A program made the translations under genes and the position numbers. This document shows positions 48,975 through 60,560 of a stretch of DNA of 64,000 nt, in pieces. Source of the stretch: Sipunculus nudus (taxonomy: Eukaryota; Annelida; Sipuncula; Golfingiida; Sipunculidae); assembly GCA_026874595.1 (NCBI GenBank), contig CM049314.1, positions 28,157,729 to 28,221,728 of the forward strand. Direction: 5' to 3'. Every line of letters starts with the position of its first letter. Position 1 is the stretch's first letter. The notes beneath the pieces were generated by a model. It was not told where the DNA came from and did not search any database. It worked only from the letters and a program-made list of their open reading frames with translations.

Positions 48975-50230
48975 TGCGCAGTCTCACAGTACGTACAAGT
49001 CCGTCGCTTCCTGGAAAGGTTTCAACGACCCTGGCAGGAGGCCAATGAAGTCTTGACACTGTATCATCAACAACAAGAACTATGTCACCCTTCTTTAGGT
49101 TAGGGTAACCCTTTGTCCATTTACGGCGTTCATGAAGGGTAGGCAAGAATTCTTTCCTTCATCGGTTCCAGATTTCGTTGGCTATAAACCGAACGCGTCT
49201 CCAAAGTCGTCGACAATATAGATATCAATGTAAGAATCTGACAAGGTCCAATGAACTTGGTGCATCTAGCGATGACATGTCAATATAGGTTTGGGGACGA
49301 CTATTTACAATGGTTTCGTCCTCAGTAAGAAGTATTCGAAATAGCTCGTAATGCGCAGCCAAAAGGGCAGACAGAACGCTCCTCACTGATCGGATCACGC
49401 GTTCCATACGCCTCCCTTGTGGTTTGAATGTGGTGCATTCATCCGAAAAGTAATCCAATCACAATGGTCTTTCAAAAGTTCCTGTCTCACTTTATCTTCA
49501 TCCATCTCAGATAATGCTGCAACCAACTCTCCTCTAGCGCCGGCGAAATTCGTGCCTTGGTCAGATCTGAGTTGACGCACAGGGCCACGGCCACAAGTAA
49601 ACCTTCTATAAGCGTTCAGAAAGGAGTTCAAAGAGTTGGCAGTTTCTATATGCACTGCTCTAGAATTCACACACGTAACCAATGCTCCATACTTTTTCAC
49701 TTCGCTTCGCCCCTGTCTAACATAGAACGGTCCAATATAGTCTACCCTACTGTAGGTGACTTGGGCTGTCGGTTCTGTTCTGTCCTCTGGCAAGTCGGCC
49801 ATTTTTTGCGCTTGAAGCATTCCTCTCAATTTGCGTCAGATGACACATTTGTTCAAGCAAGATGTTACTGCTGCTCGGGCAGCAATAATCCAATATCCGG
49901 AGGCTCTACTTTCATTCAGGGTCATCTCTCTACAGGAATGTCCGACTCTCTTATGATGATGTTAACCTACGAGTTACGTAAGATGGCCGTTTTTCGGCAG
50001 AATCACGGGACGCTTGACATGTCGAGGAAGATCAGCACGTCTTATCCTCCCGCCGACACGGATTGCTCCCTGCTCATCAAGGAAAGAGTCAAGTGTACGC
50101 AAACGACTGTTTCTTGTCAACGGACCCAGTATGCAATCTTAAGCTTTGTGAGATTTCAGCTGTACCTGCTAAACCACATATCCTCACAGATGCTAGCTCT
50201 TTGGGGGACACATCGGCCTGTATCATCTTG
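48975..50230 (-). pseudogene. BEL/Pao integrase with DUF5641-like C-terminus
   Basis: Catalytic core at 49829-49395 with V-D-Y-I-G-P-F-Y-V and R-S-D-Q-G-T-N-F, carrying the first two acidic residues of the D-D-E triad. S-N-H-K-G-G-V-W follows just before the expected Glu. The frame then shifts at about 49400-49440 and continues E-R-V-I-R-S-V-R (49225 side). The end (about 49100-48980) reads G-D-I-V-L-V-V-D-D-T and then W-P-P-A-R-V-V, typical of the DUF5641 tail of BEL/Pao integrases. The N-terminal zinc-binding part (49830-50230) is broken by stops. Inactive. Confidence 0.85.
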
Positions 50231-50288
50231 ATTGAAATCTCCTCGGCCTGTTAGAGCTCCTGCACATTTACTGGTACATAATTATCCT

Positions 50289-51180
50289 TCATTCCCCCGT
50301 TTGGGCAGCTGATACTCCTGACCTCGGAGGTATCTTTACTTTCCCTTTCACAAGTCCTTGTTTGAATCTGAGAAATACAGCAATAGCCCTTTCACTAAAA
50401 ACAGCTTGAGAAATGTCAATGTTTTGCAAGCCTGTTTGTCTCGATCTCTGCAGTGGTGACCAGCACCGTCTTTCTAAACTCCGGGTTATCTTGTTCAAGT
50501 ACTGGAGGCTCATCAGGTTGTGAAGTGAGTCTGCAAATCTTAGAAAATCGGGTCCCTTCCACCAGATGGAGCTGTTGATCAAATAATTTGCACTTGTCCC
50601 GCGCGAAGCAATGTCAGCTGGATTGCAATCAGTTGTCACGTGTCTCCATTGATCTGGAGATATGTTATCCCAAATCTGCTGGACGCGGTTGGCCACGTAG
50701 GTATGGAACCTAATAGCCTCGTTGTATATGAACCCCAGAACGGCTGTACTGTCGGTCCAATATACCTCCTTAATGTCCTCATACTGAAGTGCTCTACGCA
50801 GGAATACGCCTATTTTCAAAGACATCGAGGTAGCTGCAAGCTCCAATCTTGTAACTGTTATGGGTTTTGAGGGGGACACCCTCGCCTTTCCCATGACGAG
50901 GGCAGTATTCATCTTTTCGTTCACATCTATTATTCTCAAATAACTACACTGGCCTATCCCACGAGACTTGCATCAGAAAAGAGGTGTAGTTCGATCCTTG
51001 AGACTGAACCTAGTTCCCTTCCTTTATAACATCTTTGGACTTCCAAACTTGACAGTTGAGATAACTCATCTCTCCATCTTTCTCATTGTTGTCTCACGTG
51101 ATCTGGGTCGTCCCAATCGGCTCCTTTTCTTCAGACATTCTGGATGATCCGTTTTGCAACTAGGATGAACGGAGATACGA
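50289..51180 (-). pseudogene. BEL/Pao RNase H region
   Basis: The open part 50939-50289 reads L-V-M-G-K-A-R-V-S-P, T-R-L-E-L-A-A, W-T-D-S-T-A-V-L-G and then D-N-P/C-N-P-A-D-I-A-S-R-G. These are the Pao RNase H blocks with the 'E-L', 'D-S' and 'P-A-D-x-x-S-R-G' motifs. The segment linking it to RT (50940-51180) is frameshifted. Confidence 0.85.
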
Positions 51181-51183
51181 GTC

Positions 51184-52332
51184 CTAACGGGTCAAAGATT
51201 GAGCAGACGGTGGAAAGTATACCCCTCCTTGTTTGTCCTTCAAGGTGACTCTACAGTTGAATGCATCGGACTCAACGCACCACTGAACACCCAAAGCTCT
51301 CTCTATTTGTAGTTTCTTATATGATAGGTCCAGCTCCTGAAGGTTCTCTGCACGGATATCCACGGGAATAGCTTGCACAACTTCTTTGTTGTTGGAGATA
51401 AACATGTGAAGTTTAACCCCCCCCCCCCCCCCCCTCTGACATAAGCCCTTGCTGTTATTGATCAGATCGATTGCTTTCTTTACACTTGCTACCGAGGTTA
51501 ATCCATCGCCCACATAAAAGTTACCTCTAACGAATTCTGCCGATTCTTTCCCGAATTCATTTTCATACAGGTCTGCTGTCACCTTAAGAGCTGAATAAGC
51601 GCAACCAGGAAAAGACGTAGCGTAGAACATGTGCACTGTCATACGATATTCAGTTGGTTCCTTTGTAAAATCTTCATCCTTCCACCAAAGAATTTGGAGA
51701 TAATCCCTATCTCTCTCTGGAACTCAGACTTGGTGGAACATTCCTTCAATATCACATGTGATTGCAATAACCTCCTTTCTGAAACGGCACAAAACCCCAG
51801 TGACGTTATTTGTTAGATCCTGCTCTTGTAGTAGATGTTTGTTAAGGACCTCCCCTCTATTGACGGCACTGCGGTCGAAGACAACTTGCAGTTTACCAGG
51901 TTTACATGAGTGGTATACCCCATAGTGTGGCAAATACCATGTGCGCCCGTGCTTTTCTTCGTTTGCTAATCTAGGGGCCTCCTCTGCATATCGCTTGACG
52001 AGCATTTCTCTCATGACGTTAGAGTAGTCGCACCATAGTTTGGCATTGCTCATGAGCTTGTTACGTAATCTCTTTAGGCGACCTTGTGTCATAGGCTTGT
52101 TGTCCGGTAGTGTAACAGAGTTCGTCTTGAAGGGAAGAGGTACCTCAAAATACCCATCCTGACACTGGTTGATTCCCTCCTTTACCTGAGACAGGAATCG
52201 TCTATCCTCAACTGAGACCTTATCTGGTGAGTCGGACCTATTCTCAGTAATGTCAATTTCATAGAGCTTTCCTACTTTATCCAAACTGATTTCCTTTGCT
52301 TGGGTCTTTAGGGCAAAATTGCATCGTCGCAT
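51184..52332 (-). pseudogene. BEL/Pao reverse transcriptase, active site Y-V-G-D
   Basis: The N-terminal half (52332-51724) has D-G-Y-F-E-V-P-L-P, W-Y-L-P-H-Y-G-V, V-V-F-D-R-S-A and D-I-E-G-M-F-H-Q-V. The C-terminal half (51642-51184) has A-T-S-F-P-G-C-A-Y-S-A-L and G-N-F-Y-V-G-D-G-L. BEL/Pao normally has Y-V-D-D, so the first catalytic Asp is Gly. The halves are in different frames (break about 51640-51730), and a 15-16 C run at 51417-51433 interrupts the coding after G-L-C-Q-R. The enzyme would be inactive. Confidence 0.9.
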
Positions 52333-52924
52333 TTCAGTTTTAATGTACCTGCAAGATGAGGAATACGTGTTGTAGTACTCCTTTCAGTGAATCCAATTAC
52401 TCCCCATCCAAGATCTGTCCTGATGGCAAAAGTATCATCATCATTGCCTGGTACTATTTCACAGGGCTTCAAAGCTCGTGGGCAATTCATGTCAATTAGT
52501 AGGCCTATTTCGACGTCCTCTTGAAGTGGATAAAGCTTGTTTACAATATCTACCTTTTCCTCTATCAAACTTTCGAACGATTTGACCTGCAGCTGATCTT
52601 GCAAGAGGTCACTTCTGAAAACGTCTGGTTCTATTTTTTGCAAAATATCCTGTTTATAGGTTATCAGTTCGGCCAATCTTGTAAGCTCACTCCGAGGTGT
52701 CAATTCTGTCTTTGGACTCTTTTCTGGATAAATTATTTCACCAGACATATCACTGATTCTTTTAATAAATGAACTGCTTTGAGTTCTGCTCTTCCTTGCT
52801 CCTCTTGGAGCCGAAGGATACTTGTACGTGATACTCTAGAACTTGTTCTTGATGTCCTTGACCTAGCTCCTCTGCTAACCTGCGAGGCACTATCTGGCCG
52901 CTGAAACAACTTCAGCTGCGGCAT
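52308..52924 (-). pseudogene. BEL/Pao gag/protease remnant
   Basis: The open piece 52748-52308 ends with I-G-L-L-I-D-M-N-C-P-R-A-L and then R-T-D-L-G-W-G-V-I-G, the protease-RT linker of Pao proteins (peptidase A17 region). The preceding piece (52924-52733) is R/S-rich, then R-A-E-L-K-A, like a gag N-terminus. Protease catalytic D-T/S-G and gag zinc knuckles are missing, and only about 600 bases separate this from the 5' LTR. An internal deletion removed most of gag and the protease active site. Confidence 0.7.
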
Positions 52925-53433
52925 TCGGCAATGAGTATGATTCTACTGTTTCTTTAACATCAGTAACTTCTGTTTTCGTTTGAGAATATCGACTCTTGAC
53001 AATCCCTCTTTTTATCTGTTAAGCAATTAAGGTATGCCTGCATCTCCTTTATAAAGTCCTAATAGAGGAGTCCTAATGACCAGCACGTCCTTGCAAGATA
53101 TTCTCATTCTCCTGCTATTTCATGAAGGCTTCAGCATTCTGGATTTATTTGTCAAGTTTCTCCCACATTTTATCACTATTCCTTTGCCTTCTATCGGCTA
53201 CAGGACATGCAGCCTTCTCCGTCATTCTTACAGATCTCCCACTTTCAGTGTGAAGCTCATCCCCTGGTGTATTTCTGTCACACACATCTGAAGTATTTAA
53301 CACGGACATCTTTCATTTAACAGTAAGGATGGATGTCTTTAGAATCGCGCTTGAAGAATGAAACCTTTCAGGGAAGACAGTTGACAACAAGTTGTTGAAT
53401 AGGCGTCCACTCGTGATGATAGAGGAGTTTTCC
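52925..53433 (-). other. BEL/Pao 5' leader
   Basis: Between the 5' LTR and the first gag-like piece. No convincing tRNA primer-binding site beside the LTR; on the minus strand the sequence after the LTR begins GGAAAACTCC. No long ORF. Confidence 0.5.
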
Positions 53434-54514
53434 TGTAGCGACAACTCTCATACAATCATCAAGATGAAGGCACATTTGATTGTAGTCTTTAAAAGTAGTC
53501 ACTCACGTAAAACTGAAATACACACAAATGAATGGTCTTAGTCGCCTGCTGTAAATATCATAATATTTAACTTTTGCTGTGAATAAAGCAAACCATGTCA
53601 GATTTCAGTTTGTACAATAAACATTACTAAATTTATGTGGGTACTGTTATTTTACTTGAATACATGTGGTTATAAAGTTATTCTTACAGCTCTGGGTATA
53701 AATAATGAAACACCAAGGTGTTTTATTACTGAAGTTCTCATGCGAGTTAAACTCATCTAGATATATAAAACAATATATTGAGTTAAGTGAAAATATAAGA
53801 ATAAACAAATCTGGCATCATGCTACATTTCAAGTCTGTAATCACTAAAAAAAGCACTCAAACCTGTTATAACAAAATCCTTGGTATTAGTATATCAGGCC
53901 GCATGCCGGGCCATCTGGTGACTTAATTGTCAACAAGAGCGAGTCTAACTCTGGCGCATCAGAGCACATGCAGTGCCATTTCGTGACCAAAATGTACATG
54001 AAAAGCAGGTCTATCTCAAAAGTTAAACCATCCCTCCAGGCAGTACACAATTTAAACAAGCGAACGTATCATTACATAAAGTGCAAATACTATAAAAAAA
54101 ACAGACATACATCCCGTGTATACTAAAGAAACGTTAATAAGCGCTCTTTCATTAACTCTAGTTAGACTCCGTCAAATCTGACTTCACATCAAAGTTTCGA
54201 GGCAGCAAAAAAGGTAACAAAGTTTAAAAGATACCTTCAGCATCGATATAGGACGTTAAACATCGATATACATCTATTCTAAGTTCAACATACCTCCTTG
54301 CCTGCACGTTCTAATAGCCAATTCGTCTGTAACGCGGTTGTCGGCTATCTTCAAGCTACTTCTGCAAAGCGCGCTCATATGCGATACAATTAATATTTTT
54401 ACAAATGAACCCAGCAAACGTCATCACCAACGTGTCTACGGTCACGGTTTATACCATTAAGACTCCAAATAAATAAAACTACGTTGAACAGCTATTCTAC
54501 CGACTGCAGCTATA
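53434..54514 (-). repeat. BEL/Pao 5' LTR
   Basis: Right end in the window, 5' LTR in element sense, 1081 bp. Same ends as 47584-48708 (TGTAGC, GCTATA) and followed by the GAAAG target duplication. 54166-54241 differs from the other LTR, where a SINE lies. Confidence 0.92.
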
Positions 54515-54519
54515 GAAAG
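54515..54519. repeat. Target site duplication of BEL/Pao element (right)
   Basis: GAAAG, identical to 47579-47583. Confidence 0.8.
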
Positions 54520-55141
54520 AAATATTCATATTAATCAATTTTGATATGATCCGGGAACGATTTAAACCAACAACACTTTAGGTTAACATATGTGCGCTTC
54601 CAGGCTTTTATTACTTGGCAGGTTATCGTCTACTAGTTGTGCACAAATGCATTTCATAAGGATCAGGAATTAAACCTACAAATTATAACATGTTCGTGTA
54701 ACAACATGTTTGGCAGTTTGAATATCACATGAATCAAAAACTTTTTGTTTTAATTAATTATTTTTAAAACACTTTTCTTTAATTTGGCTAAATTTGAGGG
54801 GGAAATATTTTTGTTTAATTTTTTATACATACCTGACGCTATTTCCGCCATGTACTAAGTAGATTTCCGGTAACCACAATCCACAATGATACTTTTAATT
54901 CCAACACCAGATGTTGTTTATTGGTGAAAGTCAACGCCAATTTTACCCCGCTTTAGCCATGCTGTCCAAAATCCAAGACACCCGACTACTTGAATGCGAA
55001 AGTATCAGGCTAAACTTTATTGAAGGCTATCTGCATATTTTATCACTCAATTCTCATCAATATTTACTAATTATTTTTGCATCCGGCAATTAACATTAGG
55101 AAGAATAGGAATTCTAATATGGGTCCTATTTTGATATATAT

Positions 55142-55206
<65 letters not shown>

Positions 55207-55567
55207 ATATAATATAATAGAATTGACATCAATTTGACATCTGAAAACTCGCAGAGATTTGATGTGAAATTGCGGTATGTCATATTTGCCCATTTTCTCC
55301 TTGATACAATTTGTTACTAAGGTGCCTGTTTTGAACAGGGTATACATGTCATGTAAATGTAATTGCATATTTATACAAACAAGCATAATTTATTCAATTA
55401 AATTAACATATACAGGTCCTTGCGAAACAGAACTGTCGAACACAAGTAAGTGCACTAAAGTCAAAAACGGTATATATTACAGCTCCTTTTATTAGTTGAG
55501 CAATTTAAACCCCATGTTTTTTTACAATCTTTTCATATATATTTATATATATAAATACTTATAAACA

Positions 55568-55604
<37 letters not shown>

Positions 55605-55688
55605 ATACATATAATGGACATAGAAATTGTTACTCGCTTATTATCCAATCAGGATATCCTATCAACACGTATTACATGAATAAGGAAG
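54520..55688. other. Spacer upstream of intact receptor gene
   Basis: AT-rich with no gene. Contains (TA)n tracts at 55133-55216 and 55543-55602. Confidence 0.6.
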
Positions 55689-55696
55689 TTATAAAA
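55689..55696 (+). promoter_or_regulatory. Possible TATA box of the intact LRR-Ig gene
   Basis: TTATAAAA about 95 bases before the ATG at 55791. Position is plausible for a short 5'UTR, but the region is AT-rich and the match could be chance. Confidence 0.3.
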
Positions 55697-55790
55697 CCAC
55701 ATGATGTCCGCTACAACATGAAGTATAATAGGGCGGTAAACACAACTCTGATAGTATTCGTCGGTTGAAATTAGTAGTAGCATATATATC

Positions 55791-57179
55791 ATGAAACTTC
55801 TCAGCGCAAAATCGGCTGTCGCCTGTTGGCTGGTAATCGTGACTCATACGTGTTTAGCCATGAGTCCAAATTGTGATTATCAAGAAAGCTGTATTCTTTC
55901 TTCTATCATGAATCGGGATGGAAAACTTAATATTTCATCGCGAATTATTTTATCCTACCTGAAGGGGTTAAATTTTTCTTGTTGTGAGATATCATATGTG
56001 GCTCCACATAGTTTTGAAAATATGTCGAACATCGAGTATCTCATAATGTCAAACAATAATATGACGGTCATAGAACATGATGTATTTTGCGGTCTCTCTG
56101 AGGTGAAGGAGCTGTATCTGGATTGTAATAAGATACAAAGAATTCATTCTGCCGCATTTAAAAGAATGAATCTACTTCAAATTCTGGACCTTCACCATAA
56201 CAGCCTAATGGACATGCAAGAAGGAATTTTTCAAGACCTGCCTCATCTCGACTATTTAGATCTGAGATTTAATGGTCTTACAAGTGTACACATGGATCAT
56301 TTTTCCCAAGTGTTAGGCTTAAAAGTGCTTCGACTGTCACATAACAGAATACATAAGATAGGATTTGTCGATGCAATGCCTGTCTCACTTGAGTGGCTGG
56401 ATTTAACATCGAACAAGATTCGGATGTTACCAAACTTTCCTTCGCGTAAGTGTACGATAACTTTAATGGATAATGAGATTTATTGTGGATGTAAACTTGA
56501 AAACGCCATACTCCCGCCATTGGACACGTGTAAGGTACAATTCCAATGTTCTTCCCCAGCAAGCTTAAAAAATCTGTCCCCTAGTGTTAATATATCATAC
56601 AGTACGAGAGGCATAAAGCAAGCTATAGTCATATCCAATTCTACCATAATGGATAAAAACCTTCAGGTTTTTCTGGAACAATTGAATGCCACGACAATTT
56701 GCAGAATTACTCATCCACATATTGAATTCAATGAAAGTCACATTAATTGTTATGGCTTCTCCAACCCGGCTCCAACTATAGAATTGTACAGAGATGGGGT
56801 ATTGATATGGTCTCAGAAACCGAATGTGGATAACGCGGGAGTAACCTATTTGTCGCGAGAGGGAAGCAATATAAAATATGGTTATACATGCATTGCAAGA
56901 AATGATGTGACCATGGAGGAAGTGGAGGTGATGCTAACAAAGTTTAATGGATCGAGAAACCGCACCGCACAGACGATTGAAACTGCTGACAAAATTCCTG
57001 ATTCGGCATTTTGCCTAGAAGGTTTGGTTCTTCTTCCCCTCAGCCTGGCTGTTCTACTCATCTGTGTTGCCACCTTTTCATTATACATGGGACAGTTGCT
57101 TTATGAGGGAAAGTTTTCAAGAATTACCAAAACCATTGAAACAGAGGATACTGATTATGTTGCAGTAAGCTTACAGTAA
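55791..57179 (+). CDS. LRR-Ig single-pass transmembrane receptor (AMIGO-like), intact
   Basis: Intronless 462-residue ORF, the only undamaged member of the family here. Signal peptide 1-23 (M-K-L-L-S-A-K-S-A-V, cleavage after L-A-M region). N-terminal cysteine cap with C-D-Y-Q-E-S-C. Seven leucine-rich repeats of about 24 residues (57-216; L-x-x-L-x-L-x-x-N-x-I cores such as L-D-L-H-H-N-S-L). LRRCT starting D-N-E-I-Y-C-G-C (217-270). One Ig C2 domain with cysteines about 320 and 367 (I-N-C-Y and Y-T-C-I-A-R-N). Many N-glycosylation sequons. Membrane helix 411-433 (L-V-L-L-P-L-S-L-A-V-L-L). The tail is only about 25 residues, ending T-D-Y-V-A-V-S-L-Q. LRR plus one Ig plus TM in one coding exon is the AMIGO plan; family members act as cell-surface adhesion or recognition molecules. 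The ligand is unknown. The tail is unrelated to the 97-residue tail of the 12979 gene. Confidence 0.9.
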   Translation: MKLLSAKSAVACWLVIVTHTCLAMSPNCDYQESCILSSIMNRDGKLNISSRIILSYLKGLNFSCCEISYVAPHSFENMSNIEYLIMSNNNMTVIEHDVFCGLSEVKELYLDCNKIQRIHSAAFKRMNLLQILDLHHNSLMDMQEGIFQDLPHLDYLDLRFNGLTSVHMDHFSQVLGLKVLRLSHNRIHKIGFVDAMPVSLEWLDLTSNKIRMLPNFPSRKCTITLMDNEIYCGCKLENAILPPLDTCKVQFQCSSPASLKNLSPSVNISYSTRGIKQAIVISNSTIMDKNLQVFLEQLNATTICRITHPHIEFNESHINCYGFSNPAPTIELYRDGVLIWSQKPNVDNAGVTYLSREGSNIKYGYTCIARNDVTMEEVEVMLTKFNGSRNRTAQTIETADKIPDSAFCLEGLVLLPLSLAVLLICVATFSLYMGQLLYEGKFSRITKTIETEDTDYVAVSLQ

Positions 57180-59440
57180 CAATATGTGGATACATGAGAT
57201 ACGTTGATGTCGAATGTAATAGACATTTTATGATATTTCTTGCATATTTCAATGACAATTAAGCAAATTTCAATGGAGTGATTTCAATATTGACAGAAGT
57301 TGTAAGGATAAACAAATGAATTTAAATATATAAGAAGTATTTGTGAACATTTATGCAGGATTTGTCTGTCAAGAAAACTAATATGTATATAATTGTACAT
57401 AATTCAATTTTATTCTATGCTCTAATATATTCTAGTGTTATTGCGAATGTATGAATGTTAGGGTGGAGAAATTGTGTATAAAGATAGGCCTTTGAAAGGT
57501 AACACATGTACTAACTGCAATGTAAGAAAAAATGCATTACATGATACATGATCAACTGAAAAGAATTGACACAAGGGTTGGTTATATATGGTGTCACCAC
57601 TGAAGCCGTTAAATGCTTTATGTGATAATTGAAATCATTATAATTCAATGTTATTCCTTTTTGAATGTGAAAGTATTTCGAATATGTCGCGTGTTTGCTG
57701 TATATAAACACTTAAACTTCAGAGGCCAATGAAACAGAGATACGTAGTTTTTCAGGATGATGTTTTTTCAAAACTCAAAATAACAAACATTATGTGAATT
57801 TAAGTATATAACAATAATAGAGAATGAAGGAATGTTCCATGTAAACAGATCATAAAACCTTCATTAGAATATGAACAGACCATTACGTTTCCTTATTTTA
57901 CACCTTTATTATTAGTACAGCTGGTTATCTAAATCCCCGGTTTCTGTGTGTGCGATATCAGAGTACAGGTCCTGTTGTTTTAACCTAACCTAACCACTAC
58001 TCCTTACATGTGTTTTCCCTTTGACTTGTACTCACGTACTGTTAAAGTACAGGCCAATGTTATCTTTAGTTTTAACTCAGTGTGTTGAATGATACTTTCC
58101 TGAAATAAATAGGTACGATTGTTTAATACCTACCTAATGAGCACACTTATAACAAATAAAAAAGGACGCTGTTACGAAGACATTTGTTCAGGGAAATGTA
58201 CTGGGTTGATCCTGCATTCGAACCCATGCCAGACGTTCCAACCGATTCGCTAGAAATGCAAGCTTTACAAGCGAAACAGTTAGGTCCGACCCAGTGACAA
58301 TATCAGTATAGAGTATTTTATTGATTTTACTCTACATATGAGTCACTGTCATGAAGTTACTTTTATGTTTGATTATGAAAGCCTGCCAGAGCTGTTTGTA
58401 CAGCTTAAGTCCAATGTTTCCTCTACGACAGATCAGCTTGCTAAATGTAATGTTTTATCCCTCTGAGTAATACCTAGGATTGAACTTACCCATGGTATAT
58501 TTATGCAACCAAACCTATTGAGAAACTGTTCAGAAATAGTAGAAACAAACGCAATTTCCTTTTGACTTTTCCACGATGACAGGAATATATAACAAAACTG
58601 TGGCTTAATATTTCATGGAATCACATAAATTTGCATTTTACTTATTTCAAGAATACAGACATGTAAAATATGACACTTGCAGTTTGCCCATATAAGCAAA
58701 CTACGACTGAAATAAGTTATAACCTCGTATGTTTATTCGACATGAGTGTTATCGGCCTTGCCAGTTAGAAATAAGTGCCGCAAATAATGATTATACACCT
58801 TTTAATTCTAGTTTTAAGCCACAGCATAGAGTGAACAGAATGCCTATCAAAGTTCGATCATTAACGTTAAGTTAACCTTCAGGGGTCTAACGAAATAACC
58901 TGATGCTGTCGTTAAAATTTGCCTACACTGTCTGACAAACCGATGGATATGTTAACTTGGACAAAAGAGACTGCCAGAAGAAGACCTAAAAGTAGCCAGA
59001 CGCTCCTCCGTTGTAACTAAAGTGCAAGGATTACACAGAGCTCACACATTTCACCGCTAACGTCATAAAGGTTGTGCATGTAGGAAATATGAATATTTAT
59101 CATTACTACATGTGAAGCCGAATTTATTACAGAATTATTGCTAAGAAAAATTTTTAACTAATTAATTTTCTGATGTACACACAACGAAACTAGAAGACTG
59201 AGAGTCGAGAAAGGGCCCCGTGAAAGGCCCATAGACTTCCAATGTTGATTGTGATGCTTTCAAAAATATAATAAAGGACCTGATTACATCCCCTGATAGA
59301 GGGAACTGACTCAATATAGCTTTTAAACAATAGGACAAAGATGTAAGGCGTGAATATGAGATATTCATGTATGAATGTACTGTAGTGGAACTGCCCAAGC
59401 AACAGAGGCATATAACAACTGACATATCAAACTGCAAGCC
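57180..59440. other. Unassigned 3' region
   Basis: Downstream of the receptor stop. No close AATAAA is evident (one at about 58105). The remainder has no recognisable gene. Minus-strand ORFs at 59162-59437 overlap and look like chance. Confidence 0.4.
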
Positions 59441-59449
59441 TGGTATGCA

Positions 59450-60560
59450 AACAAATCAATAGGATGGTACTGTGACCTTGCCCTTGCCAAATTCAATATT
59501 GTTCTTCCCCAGTAATTAGGTAACTAAAGATGAAAGACTTTGGATGAAACTCTACAAAGCATCCAGAATCTTTTTAATGATGCGTGTCCCGTGACCTTCA
59601 CCTGTGACCTTGTGATCCAAAAATCAAAAGGAGTCTTACGTTAGTGCTGCCTCATTAAGAAAACAACCCAATCTGTCAAGCAAAACTGGAGTTTTCATCC
59701 ATAAACTAATTTGTGAATGGGTGAGCCTATGACCCTTAATTGAACGGTTATTTTTCTCCCATTTGTGGAAGAAAGAAGGTATGTGGTAACCCAAAAATTA
59801 ATAGGCGTTTTACTTTAATGATGGACCATCTATAAATCAAGTTCAAAATCCAAATGTCCCTTCAATTTCGAGTTTTCTTGCAGAAACACATTGGACAGAT
59901 GGCCGATGTGACCTTTGTCTTCGATCTTGAGCTCCCAAAACTATAGAGATCTTCCCCTATTGCCAGGTGAACCATATGTGCAAGATGGAAGGTCTAAAAT
60001 GAAGATTTTGGCTTTAAATGCATCAACATAGTCTTTAAGGATGTGGGTCCTGTGATCTTATACAATAACCTTTTGAAAAAATCTGAGAACTTACTATCAT
60101 TGAACTTAAAGCATTTAGATTATCGTAACAATTTTTTTTAAGTTGGTCTAGTGCCCTTGACCTGTGACCAGGTAAACTCAAAATCCAAATCAACTTTTGG
60201 CAGATAACCATGTGTGTAGGATGTTAAGTTTGAAATGAAAAGTTTGATTTACTGTGCTTCCACAATCCTTTTAAAGATGTGGCTCCTGTGATCTCCTCCC
60301 TTTTACCTTAGGACCCAAATAATCAAAATGTTTCTCACTTAAGTGATGGGTCATACATGGAAAAAAGTTTGAAGCAATTAACCAAATCAAACTAACGTTA
60401 TCATCTGGAAACTAATTTGTGGACAGAGAGATCCTATGACCTTGACCTTTGACCTTGTGACCCATATTCATTTATATTCTTCCTTACTGGCAGGTCAGCT
60501 ATATATGCAAGGTGAAAGGTTTGGGATGAAAAGCTTGGCTTAAAGTATAACCATTATCTT
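59450..60560 (+). repeat. Module B repeat block
   Basis: At least six diverged copies of the 'cctgtgaccttgacctttgaccttgtgaccc' phrase separated by 'atgtgtgcaagatg.aaggttt.ggatgaaaagtttg' phrases. Same family as 31086-32400 and 40290-41100. No module A follows here. Confidence 0.75.

Larger units (their letters stand above)
47584..54514 (-). mobile_element. BEL/Pao LTR retrotransposon, complete ends, decayed inside
   Basis: A 6.9-kb element on the minus strand with two LTRs (1125 and 1081 bp) that start TGTAGC and end GCTATA. It has a GAAAG target duplication, a polypurine tract beside the 3' LTR, and a pol region in the order protease remnant, RT, RNase H, integrase, DUF5641-like end. The integrase-last order and the P-R-A-L protease/RT linker identify BEL/Pao rather than Gypsy or Copia. 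Several frameshifts, a long C run in RT, a changed RT active site and a nearly absent gag show that it is not autonomous. Divergence between the LTRs indicates it is not recent. Confidence 0.93.

Noticed and set aside
49557-50231. 224-codon plus-strand ORF
   Set aside because: It is antisense to the BEL/Pao integrase and has no protein-like motifs.
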